From NCBI GenBank assembly GCA_041394285.1, contig JAWKIL010000005.1, positions 124,001-188,000 on the forward strand: 64,000 bases of DNA, read 5' to 3'. Shown here one piece after another: positions 17,936-25,995 of this stretch. The translations under genes and the position numbers were made by a program. Each line of letters starts with the position of its first letter. Within the stretch, counting starts at the first letter, position 1. The DNA is from CADEDH01 sp041394285. Lineage in GTDB: Bacteria; Actinomycetota; Acidimicrobiia; Acidimicrobiales; SZUA-35. Below the pieces are notes generated by a model. It was not told where the DNA came from and made no database searches. It was given only the letters and a program-made list of their open reading frames with translations.

Positions 17936-17985
17936 GGGGGTCAGACTAGCGGGACGGGTCGCACCGCTCTCGTCGGTGCCCGGGA

Positions 17986-18029
17986 CGCTCGAACCTCGAC
18001 ATCCTTGGTTCTGGATCGCGGTTCGAGCG
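17986..18029. repeat. 10-base inverted repeat with 24-base spacer
   Basis: CGCTCGAACC at 17986-17995 is exactly complementary to GGTTCGAGCG at 18020-18029. It lies between the end of the enoyl-CoA hydratase gene (18034, minus strand) and the kinase start (17935, minus strand). It could be the hydratase terminator or an operator for the kinase gene. The core GGTTCGA also occurs in the palindrome at 40131-40150. Confidence 0.4.
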
Positions 18030-18033
18030 CTGC

Positions 18034-18819
18034 TCAGCGGCCCTGGTAGGTGGGATCTCGCTTCTCCAGGAAGGCGGCCACGCTCTCCTGATGGTCGGCG
18101 CTGGCCAGCAGCTCGCCCAGGCGGGCGCCCAGATACCGCTGGAGCTCGTCCCGCTGGCCGGTGCGGGCGTAGGTGATGGCCCGCTTGGCCGCCCGCACGG
18201 CCAGGGGGGCGTTGACCGTCATCCGGGCGGCCAGGGCCCGGGCGGCGGCCGGGAGGTCGGCGTCGGGAACCACCTGGGCCACCAGGCCGATCTCGTGGGC
18301 CCGGCGAGCGTCGATCAGGTCGCCGGTGAGCAGGATCTCGGCTGCGGCGGCTGTGCCGACGAGCTGGGGGAGCAGCTCGAAGCTGTCGGGGCCGGCCACG
18401 ATGGCCCGCTTCACGAACATCTCGGAGAACCGGGCCGACTCGGCGGCGATGCGGATGTCGGCCAGGAGGCTCAGCTCCATCCCGTAGCCCACGGCGGCCC
18501 CGTTGACGGCAGCGATGATCGGCTTGTCGGAGCGCTTCATGGGAGCGCTGGGCAGCTCCAGCTCGCCGCTGGCGATCCGGCGCGACAGCTCGGCCGCACC
18601 GGCGCCCAGCAGCTCGATCACGTCGTCACCGGTGCAGAAGCCGCGACCCCGGCCGGTGAAGATGATGGCCCGCACCTCGTCGTCGGCGTTGGCCTCCTCG
18701 AAGCGGCGCGTGAGCAGCTCGTAGGCCTCGTAGTTGAGCGAGTTGTAGCGCTCGGGCCGGTTGATCGTGATCGTGGCCACATGCTCGGCCACCTCGTACA
18801 GGACGACCGGTTCGGTCAT
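18034..18819 (-). CDS. Enoyl-CoA hydratase/isomerase family protein
   Basis: 261 residues starting MTEPVVLYEVAEHVATITINRPERYNSL, preceded on the coding strand by GAGGAG at 7-8 bases. The first oxyanion-hole segment is GRGRGFCTGDDV and the second is PIIAAVNGAAVGYGMELSL; the catalytic-region residues differ from mitochondrial-type hydratase, so isomerase or hydratase cannot be chosen. The C-terminus ends EKRDPTYQGR, usual for crotonases. It is the last of three minus-strand crotonase genes in a row (18034-20479), probably co-transcribed with the next one 43 bases upstream. Confidence 0.92.
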   Translation of the reverse strand: MTEPVVLYEVAEHVATITINRPERYNSLNYEAYELLTRRFEEANADDEVRAIIFTGRGRGFCTGDDVIELLGAGAAELSRRIASGELELPSAPMKRSDKPIIAAVNGAAVGYGMELSLLADIRIAAESARFSEMFVKRAIVAGPDSFELLPQLVGTAAAAEILLTGDLIDARRAHEIGLVAQVVPDADLPAAARALAARMTVNAPLAVRAAKRAITYARTGQRDELQRYLGARLGELLASADHQESVAAFLEKRDPTYQGR

Positions 18820-18862
18820 GGGTCCATCTCCTCGTGGTCTGGTGTCGGTTGGCGGTCGGCCC

Positions 18863-19636
18863 TCAGCGGCCCTTGAACACCGGGGTGCGCTTCTCCACGA
18901 AGGCCTTGAACGCCTCCCGGGTGTCTTCGCTGGCCGTGATGGCGTTGTGGCGGTTGGTCTCGGCCGTGATGTAGTCGCCCAGGCTGAGGTGCTCACCGTC
19001 GAGGAAGTTGGCCTTCATCCCCCGGATGGCCAGCGGGGCGGCCCCGGCCAGGCGGGCCACGACCTGCTCCACCTCCTGGGCGAAGCGGTCGTCGGCGAAC
19101 ACGTCGGTCACCAGACCGATCCGCTTGGCCTCCTCGGCCGGGAACTTGCCGGGCAGGAAGTACAGCTCCCGGGCCTTGGCCGCCCCCAGCAGGCGGGGCA
19201 GGGTCCACGGGCCGGCCATGTCGCCGGCCACGGCAACGTCGAGGAAGGCCGAGTTGAACACCGCCGACGCCGTGGCGAACCGCAGATCGCAGGCACAGGC
19301 CCAACCGAACCCGGCGCCCGCCGCCGCTCCGTTGACCGCGGCCACCGTCACCGCCGGCATCTCGTGCAGCAGCCGGGTGATCTCGAACGTCTCCGGCGGC
19401 GCCCCCGGGTCGTCGGCCCCCGACGAGTAGTGCCGCAGGTCGGCCCCCACGCAGAACGACGAGCCGGCCCCGGTGAGCACCACCACCGACAGTGACTCGT
19501 CGGCCGCCGCCGTACGCACCGCCTCGTACAGCTCGCGCATCATCACCCCGGTGATGCCGTTGCGGCTCTCCGGCCGGTTGAGCGTGATCCGCCCCACCCC
19601 ACCGGCCGCCTCCCACAGGATCGTCTCGTAGGCCAT
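18863..19636 (-). CDS. Enoyl-CoA hydratase/isomerase family protein
   Basis: 257 residues. MAYETILWEAAGGVGRITLNRPESRNGIT opens the crotonase fold, GAGSSFCVGADLRH is the first oxyanion segment, and AVTVAAVNGAAAGAGFGWACACDL the second. It ends EKRTPVFKGR, the typical terminal turn. It is the middle member of a three-gene crotonase array, 43 bases before the downstream hydratase and 45 bases after the third paralogue. The three copies are diverged from each other, so they probably act on different acyl-CoA esters rather than being recent duplicates. Confidence 0.92.
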   Translation of the reverse strand: MAYETILWEAAGGVGRITLNRPESRNGITGVMMRELYEAVRTAAADESLSVVVLTGAGSSFCVGADLRHYSSGADDPGAPPETFEITRLLHEMPAVTVAAVNGAAAGAGFGWACACDLRFATASAVFNSAFLDVAVAGDMAGPWTLPRLLGAAKARELYFLPGKFPAEEAKRIGLVTDVFADDRFAQEVEQVVARLAGAAPLAIRGMKANFLDGEHLSLGDYITAETNRHNAITASEDTREAFKAFVEKRTPVFKGR

Positions 19637-19681
19637 GGACCTCAGCCTGCCACAGCCGGCAGGCGCCGCCGAATAGACGCC

Positions 19682-20479
19682 TCAGGCTGTGTCGTCGGTG
19701 GCCTGGGCCACGGCGTCGCGCAGCTCGGAGCCGAAGAAGTTCAGCAGCTCCAGGGCGTTGGAGTAGTCCATGGCCGCCACCCCGCCCAGGCGGAGCCACT
19801 GGTTCAGCGCCTTCTTCGTGTAGCGGATGGCGAACGGGGCCCCGGCGGCCAGCCGCTCGGCGTAGCGGCGGGCCGTGGGGACCACGTCGGCCGCCGGGCG
19901 GGCCAGGCTGACCAGGCCGATCCGCTCGGCCTCGGCCCCGGTCACCGGGTCCGACGTGAGCAGGTACAGCTTCGACTTCGCCATCCCGCACAACAGCGGC
20001 CAGATCATGGCGGCATGGTCGCCGGCGGCTAGGCCCATGGCCACGTGGGGATCGACGAGCTCGGCGTCGTCGGCGGCGATGGAGATGTCGGCCAGCAGCG
20101 CCACCGCCAGCCCGCCCCCGGCCGCCTTGCCGTTGATGGCGGCCACGATCGGCTTGTCGAGCTCCACCATCTTGTAGACGATGTCGATCCCCTCCTTGGC
20201 CACCCGCTGGAGGAGGTCGAACGTGTCCTCCTTGCCCATCCCGGGGATGGCCTTCAGCCCGTGGAGGTCGGCGCTGACGTAGAACTCGTCGCCCTCACCG
20301 GTCACCAGGATCGACCGCACCGCCGGATCGTCGCCGAGTCTGGTCCAGACGGTCGACATCTCCCGGTGGATCTCGGCCTGTCGCCGACCCACCGAACCCA
20401 CCACCGGGATGGACACCGTGCCCACCCCCGTCTCGTCCACCGCTATCCGCAGGTGCCGGTAGTCGCTGTAGTCACTCAT
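19682..20479 (-). CDS. Enoyl-CoA hydratase/isomerase family protein (divergent)
   Basis: 265 residues. The first oxyanion segment reads GEGDEFYVSADLHGLKA and the second PIVAAINGKAAGGGLAVALLADISIA, both recognisable but divergent. The extra IHREMSTVWTRLGDD helix matches a subgroup common in actinobacterial degradation clusters. It is the first gene of the crotonase array and divergent from a small unknown gene, so the promoter for the array probably lies at about 20480-20565. Confidence 0.88.
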   Translation of the reverse strand: MSDYSDYRHLRIAVDETGVGTVSIPVVGSVGRRQAEIHREMSTVWTRLGDDPAVRSILVTGEGDEFYVSADLHGLKAIPGMGKEDTFDLLQRVAKEGIDIVYKMVELDKPIVAAINGKAAGGGLAVALLADISIAADDAELVDPHVAMGLAAGDHAAMIWPLLCGMAKSKLYLLTSDPVTGAEAERIGLVSLARPAADVVPTARRYAERLAAGAPFAIRYTKKALNQWLRLGGVAAMDYSNALELLNFFGSELRDAVAQATDDTA

Positions 20480-20565
20480 GGGCCCAGCATCCCACCGGCT
20501 GTACCCTTACGGCATCAGTGAACGCGACGGTCCGGCGAGGGGGCCGACGTCGGGAGGTGACCACC

Positions 20566-20847
20566 GTGGACGACGAGGAACTGCAGACGTTCTTCCGGGG
20601 GCTCCGGATGAACACCGGGGCCCTGCTCATGACCGAGCCGGGCCTGCCCCGTTGGCCCAGCGGCCATCCCTACCAGGTGCTGTTCTCGTTCGACGAGGAC
20701 AGCCAGGCCCAGGAGCTGATCGTGAGCCCCACCGGCGACCTGCTGGTGTGGACCGAGATCGAGAGCGACGACTGCCGGGACTGGACCGTGGCCCTGGCCC
20801 CGCCCGAGGTCGCGGCCGCCGCCCGGGCCTCGTTCTCCAGCCGCTGA
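20566..20847 (+). CDS. Small conserved-looking protein of unknown function
   Basis: 93 residues from GTG 20566 (VDDEELQTFFRGLRMNTG), with GGGAGGTG seven bases upstream deciding the start. The sequence is acidic and soluble, with alternating short helices and strands (YQVLFSFDEDSQAQELIVSPTGDLLVWTEIESDDCRDW). I do not recognise a family. It is divergent from the crotonase array and convergent with a secreted-protein gene. Confidence 0.6.
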   Translation: MDDEELQTFFRGLRMNTGALLMTEPGLPRWPSGHPYQVLFSFDEDSQAQELIVSPTGDLLVWTEIESDDCRDWTVALAPPEVAAAARASFSSR

Positions 20848-20903
20848 TCCGGCCGCCGGGTGGCACCGGGACCGGCCCCTCAGCCGCCGGCCCCGGCACC
20901 CGA

Positions 20904-21716
20904 TCACGGCTTCTCTTCGAGGGTGGCGCCGGCGGCAGCCAGCCGGGCCGCCTGGTCGGTCGCCGACACCGTCATCGGCCCCGGCGGCGGCGGCTCGACC
21001 GCAACCGGCTGCACCGGCGGCTTGCGGCGCCGGTCGAACGGCTCGGGGGTCGGCCGGCCGGCAGCGTCGGCCGGTCCGGCGGCGCTGGCCGAGGCGGCCG
21101 CCGCCGGAAGGTCGAGGAGGTAGGCCCCCGACTGCACCGTGCCCCCGTGCCAGGACCCGTTGAGGTTGTGGCCGGTGCTCACCGTGTTGTACCAGCCGGC
21201 CCCGCACGGCGGCGAGGTGTACCCCCACCACACTGCGAGCCCGGTGGCGGCCGACGTGTTCGTCAGGTAGCCGGTGTCGAGGCAGGTGTCCCAGGTGTTG
21301 GACGCGCCGTTGTACTTCTGGAGCAGGTTGCGGAGACGGATCGAGCCGGCCGGCCGTTGCCAGGGCCCGTACCCGTCGTACACCAGCACGTCGGCGTACC
21401 CCTTGATGTCGCTCGTCTCCGCCGCCCCCCACACCCATTCCAGTCCGTTGACCAGGTAGGTGCGGGAGTTGGTCCACGCCGGGGTCGACGACCACAGCGT
21501 CCAGCGGCACTTGTCGATGCCGGTGGACAGATCACGCAGGCAGATGCACTTGTAGGTGCCGACGCCGTCGGCCCCCACCTGCACCACGTTCTTGGTCAGT
21601 GAGTTGCACTGCGACGACGGCGGCGGGATGGCCTCGACCCCGTTGGCCAGGCCGTAGCCCAGACCGGCCAGGATCACGAACGCGGCGACGACGACCCGAA
21701 GACGGACCGAGCTCAT
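20904..21716 (-). CDS. Secreted or membrane-anchored protein of unknown function
   Basis: 270 residues from MSSVRLRVVVAAFVILAGLGYG, a signal peptide or N-terminal anchor. The mature region (about 30-195) is rich in Trp, Tyr, Asn and Thr and has six or more cysteines (SSQCNS, YKCICL, DKCRW, DTCLD, PPCGAGW), suggesting disulphide bonds outside the cytoplasm. The last 70 residues are Pro/Ala-rich and probably disordered. No family recognised. An in-frame ATG 12 codons upstream exists, but MRGTAMSS looks less like a signal start. Confidence 0.6.
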   Translation of the reverse strand: MSSVRLRVVVAAFVILAGLGYGLANGVEAIPPPSSQCNSLTKNVVQVGADGVGTYKCICLRDLSTGIDKCRWTLWSSTPAWTNSRTYLVNGLEWVWGAAETSDIKGYADVLVYDGYGPWQRPAGSIRLRNLLQKYNGASNTWDTCLDTGYLTNTSAATGLAVWWGYTSPPCGAGWYNTVSTGHNLNGSWHGGTVQSGAYLLDLPAAAASASAAGPADAAGRPTPEPFDRRRKPPVQPVAVEPPPPGPMTVSATDQAARLAAAGATLEEKP

Positions 21717-21782
21717 TGCTGTACCCCTCATGCGGCGGGTCGCCCCCGACACAACCAGGGTGACAGGTGGCCATGCAGAGGG

Positions 21783-23180
21783 TCAAACGGATCGTGCCAC
21801 CGGCTCCCACCGGTGCGGAGCGGCCGAATCCCCGTAATAGCTGGCCAGCCGGCTGCGGTGAGGGCTGGCGGCCGGGGCCGGGAGGGCAGGTCCGGATGAT
21901 CCGGTACGGGGGAGTCGGGCCCGCTCCCGGGCGGCGATGCCCTGGTGTCGGCTCCCGCTGGCGGCCCGGAACGGGCTGATGGCGCCGGCCTCGGGGATGG
22001 GCTCGGTGTTGGCCGCCTCCACCGCCGGGGCGCAGTCGAGCACCGACCGGGCCGAGTTGAACCCGATCACGCCCACCAGGCGCGGTCCCCGAAGGTAGGC
22101 GGCGACGAACGACTGCTTGGCCACGTCGCCCTCCACCAGGGCGATCCGCTCGCCCAGCACCGGCATGCCCACCGACTGGATCTTGATGCCGTGCTGCTCG
22201 GACCAGAACCGGGGCACGGGAGTGAACGGCTGGGTCTTGGCCCGCCCGTCGAGCAGGCTGTCGGCTGCCGCCCGGGCCATCTCCACGGCGTTGATCCAGT
22301 GCTCCACCCGTCGGGGAGCGCGATCGAAACGGAGGTTGGGCCAGCGGGCCACGTCGCCCGCCGCCACCACATGGTTGAGACCCACCACATGGCAGGTCTC
22401 GTCACACAGGACCCCGTCGGCGAGATCGACCCCCGGCGTCCCCTCCAGCCAGCTCACCGCCGGCCGGGTACCGATGGCCACCAGCACCAGGTCGGCCAGC
22501 ACGTCGCTGCCGTCGCTCAGCTCCAGGTGAACCCCGGCCCGACTCGTCGTCCACCGCTCGACGGCAACGCCCGAGCGCACGTCCACCCCGGCCCGTCGGT
22601 GGACCTCGGTGAGGGCCCCACCCAACTGTCGGCCCAGCACGCGGTGCAGCAGCACCGGCGCCCGGTCGATCAGGGTGACGGCCAGGCTGCGGTACCGGGC
22701 GGTGGCCGCCACCTCGCACCCGATGAACCCGCCGCCGATGATGGCCACCCGCTTGGCACCCCGCATGTGGCGGTCCAGGGCCTGGCAGTCGGCCAGCGTC
22801 CGTAGCACCATGACGCGGTCGTCGTGCTCGGGGGCGCCGGGCATCCGGACCGCCTCCACCCCGCTGGCTATGACCAGGCCGTCGTAGTACAGGGACTCCC
22901 CGGAGTCGAGGTCCACCCGGTGCTCACCGGCGTCCAGGCCCACCGCCCGCAGGCCCGAGCGCAGCTCCACACCGAGATGGGTGAAGGTCTGGAAACCCAG
23001 CTCGGACTCCCGCATCTTTCCCATCAACACCTGCTTGGACAGCGGGGGCCGGTTGTAGGGCTTGCCCGGCTCGTCGCCCACCATGGTGATGTAGCCGTCG
23101 AAGCCCCGCTCCCGCAGCCGCTCCGCCGCCCGGAGCCCGGCCAGGCCGGAGCCCACGATCACGATCTCCTGGTCACTCAT
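21783..23180 (-). CDS. NAD(P)/FAD-dependent ferredoxin-type oxidoreductase
   Basis: 465 residues starting MSDQEIVIVGSGLAGLRAAERL, an FAD-binding GxGxxG. The NAD(P)-binding motif is RVAIIGGGFIGCEVAATAR. The second FAD motif is followed by VVAAGDVARWPNL, as in rhodocoxin/putidaredoxin reductase-type enzymes. The C-terminal dimerisation-like domain has WSEQHGIKIQSVGMP. The start ATGA overlaps the stop of the ferredoxin gene by 4 bases. With the ferredoxin and membrane protein this makes a complete NAD(P)H-to-membrane electron chain; the ferredoxin would be its natural acceptor. Confidence 0.93.
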   Translation of the reverse strand: MSDQEIVIVGSGLAGLRAAERLRERGFDGYITMVGDEPGKPYNRPPLSKQVLMGKMRESELGFQTFTHLGVELRSGLRAVGLDAGEHRVDLDSGESLYYDGLVIASGVEAVRMPGAPEHDDRVMVLRTLADCQALDRHMRGAKRVAIIGGGFIGCEVAATARYRSLAVTLIDRAPVLLHRVLGRQLGGALTEVHRRAGVDVRSGVAVERWTTSRAGVHLELSDGSDVLADLVLVAIGTRPAVSWLEGTPGVDLADGVLCDETCHVVGLNHVVAAGDVARWPNLRFDRAPRRVEHWINAVEMARAAADSLLDGRAKTQPFTPVPRFWSEQHGIKIQSVGMPVLGERIALVEGDVAKQSFVAAYLRGPRLVGVIGFNSARSVLDCAPAVEAANTEPIPEAGAISPFRAASGSRHQGIAARERARLPRTGSSGPALPAPAASPHRSRLASYYGDSAAPHRWEPVARSV

Positions 23181-23485
23181 CGGTGGCGCTCCTCCACGTG
23201 GATGGCCTGCATGGGGCACACTCGGGCCGCTTGGCGAACCGCCTCCAGATGGCGGCCGTCGGGTTTCGCGTTGTACTCGAGGCGACCATCACCGGTGAGG
23301 GTGAACACATCGGGCGCTTCCTGCTCACAGATCGCGTACAGGTGGCAGTGGTTGCGGTTGACGTTGACCTTGATCCGCACCCGGGCCCGGCTCGGGGCCA
23401 CACTCCCGTCGAGCAGGAGGTTCGACGGGCCGGTCCCGCCCGGTCGGCCCGCCATCGGTCCCTTGTTCATCGGCACCCTCTTCAT
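23177..23485 (-). CDS. Ferredoxin with CxxYxxC cluster motif
   Basis: 102 residues. The cluster motif CHLYAIC (CxxYxxC) plus the later CP of ARVCPMQAI matches single-cluster [3Fe-4S]/[4Fe-4S] ferredoxins that serve actinobacterial P450s. The central residue of the motif varies in these and here it is Tyr where [4Fe-4S] forms have Cys, suggesting a [3Fe-4S] cluster. The first ~35 residues (KGPMAGRPGGTG) are an extra extension, and a start at a later codon is possible. It overlaps by 4 bases both the upstream membrane gene (ATGA at 23482) and the downstream reductase gene. Confidence 0.88.
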   Translation of the reverse strand: MKRVPMNKGPMAGRPGGTGPSNLLLDGSVAPSRARVRIKVNVNRNHCHLYAICEQEAPDVFTLTGDGRLEYNAKPDGRHLEAVRQAARVCPMQAIHVEERHR

Positions 23486-24096
23486 CGGTAGTCCATCGAG
23501 ATGCGTTCACGGACGAGCGAGCTCGACGGCAGGATCCGGAGCACGCAGATGGCGGCCACCAGCACCACCGAGACGGCCAGGGCGATCTCGATCAGCGGCA
23601 CCCGCACATCAGACCCGGCCATCACCGTGTGGACGATGGCGAACCCGTAGGTGGGGTAGCCGAGGTAGTGGACGGTCTGCCAGGTGCGGTACCCGAGGCG
23701 GCGCTGGAACCACACCGACACGGCGGTGACGACGGCCAGCTCGACGCTCACCACGCCGGTGGCCACCGCAGTGGCCGTACCGAGCCAGGGCACGATGGCG
23801 TTGGCCAACGAGATGTGGGCGAGGGGCCGGAACACGTTGCCCGCGGCGTGGACCACGGCGAAGCAGATGGCGGCGATGGCCATCGTCATGTGGCCCCCGT
23901 AGAGGGTCTCCCGCCGGACGCTGCGCTGCACGAGATTGGTCGCTGTCAGCACACCCCATACGACGGTTGCGACCATCAGTGCGTACGAGCTGAATCCGGC
24001 AAATGCCGCTGTTTGATGCAGTGCCTTGTCGGCCGCATCGAGCCCGGCGGTTGAGTCTGCCACGACTCCTAGCAGGGACAATGAATGCTCTACCAT
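23482..24096 (-). CDS. Ferric-reductase-like / cytochrome b-type membrane protein
   Basis: 204 residues with about five to six transmembrane helices. Histidines lie in two helices in the spacing used for b-type heme (LYGGHMTMAIAAICFAVVHAAGN and WQTVHYLGYPTYGFAIVHTVMAG), and the arrangement resembles ferric-reductase-like/YedZ domains. It is the first gene of the three-gene operon, so heme, ferredoxin and flavin genes are translationally coupled. Its role could be quinone, ferric iron or oxygen-linked electron transfer; the electron direction is inferred from family knowledge. Confidence 0.78.
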   Translation of the reverse strand: MVEHSLSLLGVVADSTAGLDAADKALHQTAAFAGFSSYALMVATVVWGVLTATNLVQRSVRRETLYGGHMTMAIAAICFAVVHAAGNVFRPLAHISLANAIVPWLGTATAVATGVVSVELAVVTAVSVWFQRRLGYRTWQTVHYLGYPTYGFAIVHTVMAGSDVRVPLIEIALAVSVVLVAAICVLRILPSSSLVRERISMDYR

Positions 24097-24325
24097 CGGT
24101 CGGTCATCCTATTGAGACGAATTCGTCATGTAAACGACATGTTGGAAAAGTCTCTGGATTTCTGGCGAGTCAAGGAAATGGCGGCGCGCCGAAATAGAGC
24201 ATTTATGGGTTGCTCTGAGGGTTCTCGCTCCCGGTGTGGCGGCGCGGGGAGCGCGCCGCATGGGTAGAACGCCTCAGGTGCTCGCCTTGGTTTGGCCTGA
24301 TCGGGGAAAGCTCCCTGACCTGGGA
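24097..24325 (-). promoter_or_regulatory. Leader and control region of the redox operon
   Basis: This 229-base gap is clearly AT-richer than its surroundings. It contains a perfect 12-base palindrome gacgaattcgtc (24116-24127) and next to it catgt-N5-acatg (24127-24141), 20-45 bases upstream of the operon start. Further upstream a GC hairpin, gcggcgcg...cgcgccgc (about 24240-24260), may terminate the preceding gene. On the minus strand a TTGACT lies near 24168, but no good -10 follows at standard spacing. Confidence 0.45.
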
Positions 24326-25204
24326 TCAGTCCCGCACCCGGCCCGTGGCCTGGTCCTGGTCGGCCCGGCGCTGGTCGCCGGCCTGGGCCAGGCTGGCCCG
24401 CGTGGTGTCGTCGACCCGCATGTAACGCTCCCGCCAGCTGTCGTCGCCCCAGGTGGCGCTGGCCTGCACCGTGGTGCGGGGGGCCCACGCCCGTTCCAGC
24501 AGGTCGAGGGCCTCGACGCACACCGAGCGCTGCTGGGCGGCGTCGCCCGGCCGGCCGAACGGGTAGCCGAGCGGTCCGTCGACGAACAGGAAGCGCGGCA
24601 CCCCGATCTCCTCCACGATGTCGCGGGCCGAGCCCACGAGCACGGTGGGCACGCCGTTGGCCTCCAGATGGCGGGCCACCAGCGACAGGCTCTGGTGGCA
24701 GACGGGGCAGTGCGGTGCCAGCAGGGCGGCGTCCACCCCGTCGGCCCGGAGCAGCTCCAGCACGGCGGGAGCGTCGCCCGTGATCGTGCGGCGCTGGGAG
24801 TAGTCGTAGGGCGCACCGTAGAAGCGGGGCGACAACGACCCGATCCGGCCCTCGGCCGCCAGCTCGCCCAGTCGGGCCAGCGGCAGGTAGGACTCCCGCT
24901 CGTTGGCCGGGGCCACGCTGTGGTCCCGGTTGTCGTCGGCCGTGAACCCACCGGCGGGCAGGGGGTCGACCGCCTGGGCGTAGGGCACCTCCACCGGTGC
25001 CGTCTCCCCGGCCGGCGGCAGCGGAAAGGCGCTGGTGACCACGCCCAGGCGGAGCTCGGCCAGCGGGCCGGCCAGCGGCTGGAGGGCCGGGGCCTCCTCC
25101 GGCCGGGCCCAACGGTAGGGGCGGTCGTACCCCTGGGCCGCGTAGTACTCGCGTGACCGGTCGATGTAGGACACGAACCGGCGGTAGGCGGCGTCGGTGC
25201 TCAT
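24326..25204 (-). CDS. Glycine/betaine/proline reductase selenoprotein-B-like protein (Cys form)
   Basis: 292 residues starting MSTDAAYRRFVSYIDRSREYYAAQGY. The C-terminal half matches the GrdB/PrdB pattern: an APHCPVCHQSLSLVARHLEANGVPTV redox segment, then a GVPRFLFVDGPLGYPFG loop. CPVC stands where selenoproteins of this family carry a Sec/Cys active site, so no selenocysteine is needed. In anaerobes GrdB/PrdB reduce glycine or proline; the aerobic actinobacterial homologues have no shown activity. No GrdA, thioredoxin or proprotein partner is next to it, so the reaction is uncertain. Confidence 0.75.
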   Translation of the reverse strand: MSTDAAYRRFVSYIDRSREYYAAQGYDRPYRWARPEEAPALQPLAGPLAELRLGVVTSAFPLPPAGETAPVEVPYAQAVDPLPAGGFTADDNRDHSVAPANERESYLPLARLGELAAEGRIGSLSPRFYGAPYDYSQRRTITGDAPAVLELLRADGVDAALLAPHCPVCHQSLSLVARHLEANGVPTVLVGSARDIVEEIGVPRFLFVDGPLGYPFGRPGDAAQQRSVCVEALDLLERAWAPRTTVQASATWGDDSWRERYMRVDDTTRASLAQAGDQRRADQDQATGRVRD

Positions 25205-25402
25205 GGCGGCGACACTAGTGGGCGCCTGGTCGGCGGGCGTAAGGGGGGCTCCGGGACTCTCCGTCCCGCCACGACGAGGGTCACAACGGTGCGTGTGGAC
25301 CAGCGCCACCCCTGGTGGTATGGTCGATCGGTGAGTGGTGGACCCGCCGGTCCACCCCGTGATGTTCTTCTCGGATCACGCTCTCCCGAAGGGGGACTGC
25401 CC

Positions 25403-25576
25403 GTGGGATGTGCTCCTGAGCTACTCCTGAACTCGCGGGTGCGGCGCGAAGCGCTGCACCAGCTCGAACTGGCCGCGGTCGACGACGACGACGCCAAGCT
25501 GAGCTCGTTGGAGCAGTTGGCCCTCGCCGTGCTCGACCAGTTGGCCGATGACGCGGCCCACGTGACGTCGGACTGA
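25403..25576 (+). CDS. Small acidic protein of unknown function
   Basis: 57 residues from GTG 25403 (VGCAPELLLNSRVRREALHQLELAAV), with GGGGG at 8 bases upstream. The protein is helical and acidic, with a Leu-rich C-terminus (DDDDAKLSSLEQLALAVLDQLADDAA). A longer start at GTG 25331 cannot be excluded. No family recognised. It is divergent from the reductase-like gene and convergent with the HTH regulator gene 7 bases away. Confidence 0.45.
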   Translation: MGCAPELLLNSRVRREALHQLELAAVDDDDAKLSSLEQLALAVLDQLADDAAHVTSD

Positions 25577-25583
25577 CCTCGGA

Positions 25584-25988
25584 CTAGGGCAACCGGTCCC
25601 GATCCTCCAGAGCGGCCAGCCGGCGCTCCATCTCGTCCAGCCTTTGGCGCAGCACCGTCACCTCCTGGGCCAGGCCCTGCTCCCGCTCGGCCCGGCGCTG
25701 GAGCCGAGGAGAGCGGGCCGCCCGGTCGAGCACGGCGTCGAGGGGCACGATGCGCTGGGGGCCGTGGGGCGAATCGACCAGCCGGGACGGGATCTCGCCG
25801 GCCCGGAACCACGCCCGCAGGGCCGACCGTGACACACCGGCCTCCGTCTCGGCCTGGGCCAGCGGTACCCACACCGTCTCCTGGAGCTGGGCGAACAGCT
25901 CCCGCTGGGTGAGGTACCGCTCGAGGTCGCTCTCCCACCCGTTGTGATCGCCGCTGTCGCTCACCGGCCCGCACCCTTCCTTGCTCAT
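25584..25988 (-). CDS. Small helix-turn-helix regulator with C-terminal coiled coil
   Basis: 134 residues from ATG (MSKEGCGPVSDSG); a start at GTG giving VSDSGDHNG is also possible. The DNA-binding part is WVPLAQAETEAGVSRSALRAWFRAGEIPSRLVDSPHGPQRIVPLD, a MerR/excisionase-like winged helix-turn-helix. The last 45 residues are a coiled coil (LQRRAEREQGLAQEVTVLRQRLDEMERRLAAL), likely for dimerisation. It is divergently transcribed from the Clp-N gene across the repeated operator-like region at 25996-26051 and is the obvious candidate regulator of both genes. Confidence 0.75.
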   Translation of the reverse strand: MSKEGCGPVSDSGDHNGWESDLERYLTQRELFAQLQETVWVPLAQAETEAGVSRSALRAWFRAGEIPSRLVDSPHGPQRIVPLDAVLDRAARSPRLQRRAEREQGLAQEVTVLRQRLDEMERRLAALEDRDRLP

Positions 25989-25995
25989 CCTTGGC

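Noticed and set aside
24116..24127. gacgaattcgtc as a cloning-vector EcoRI junction
   Set aside because: The bases on both sides are continuous with normal gene ends and the adjacent palindrome; no vector-like sequence occurs.
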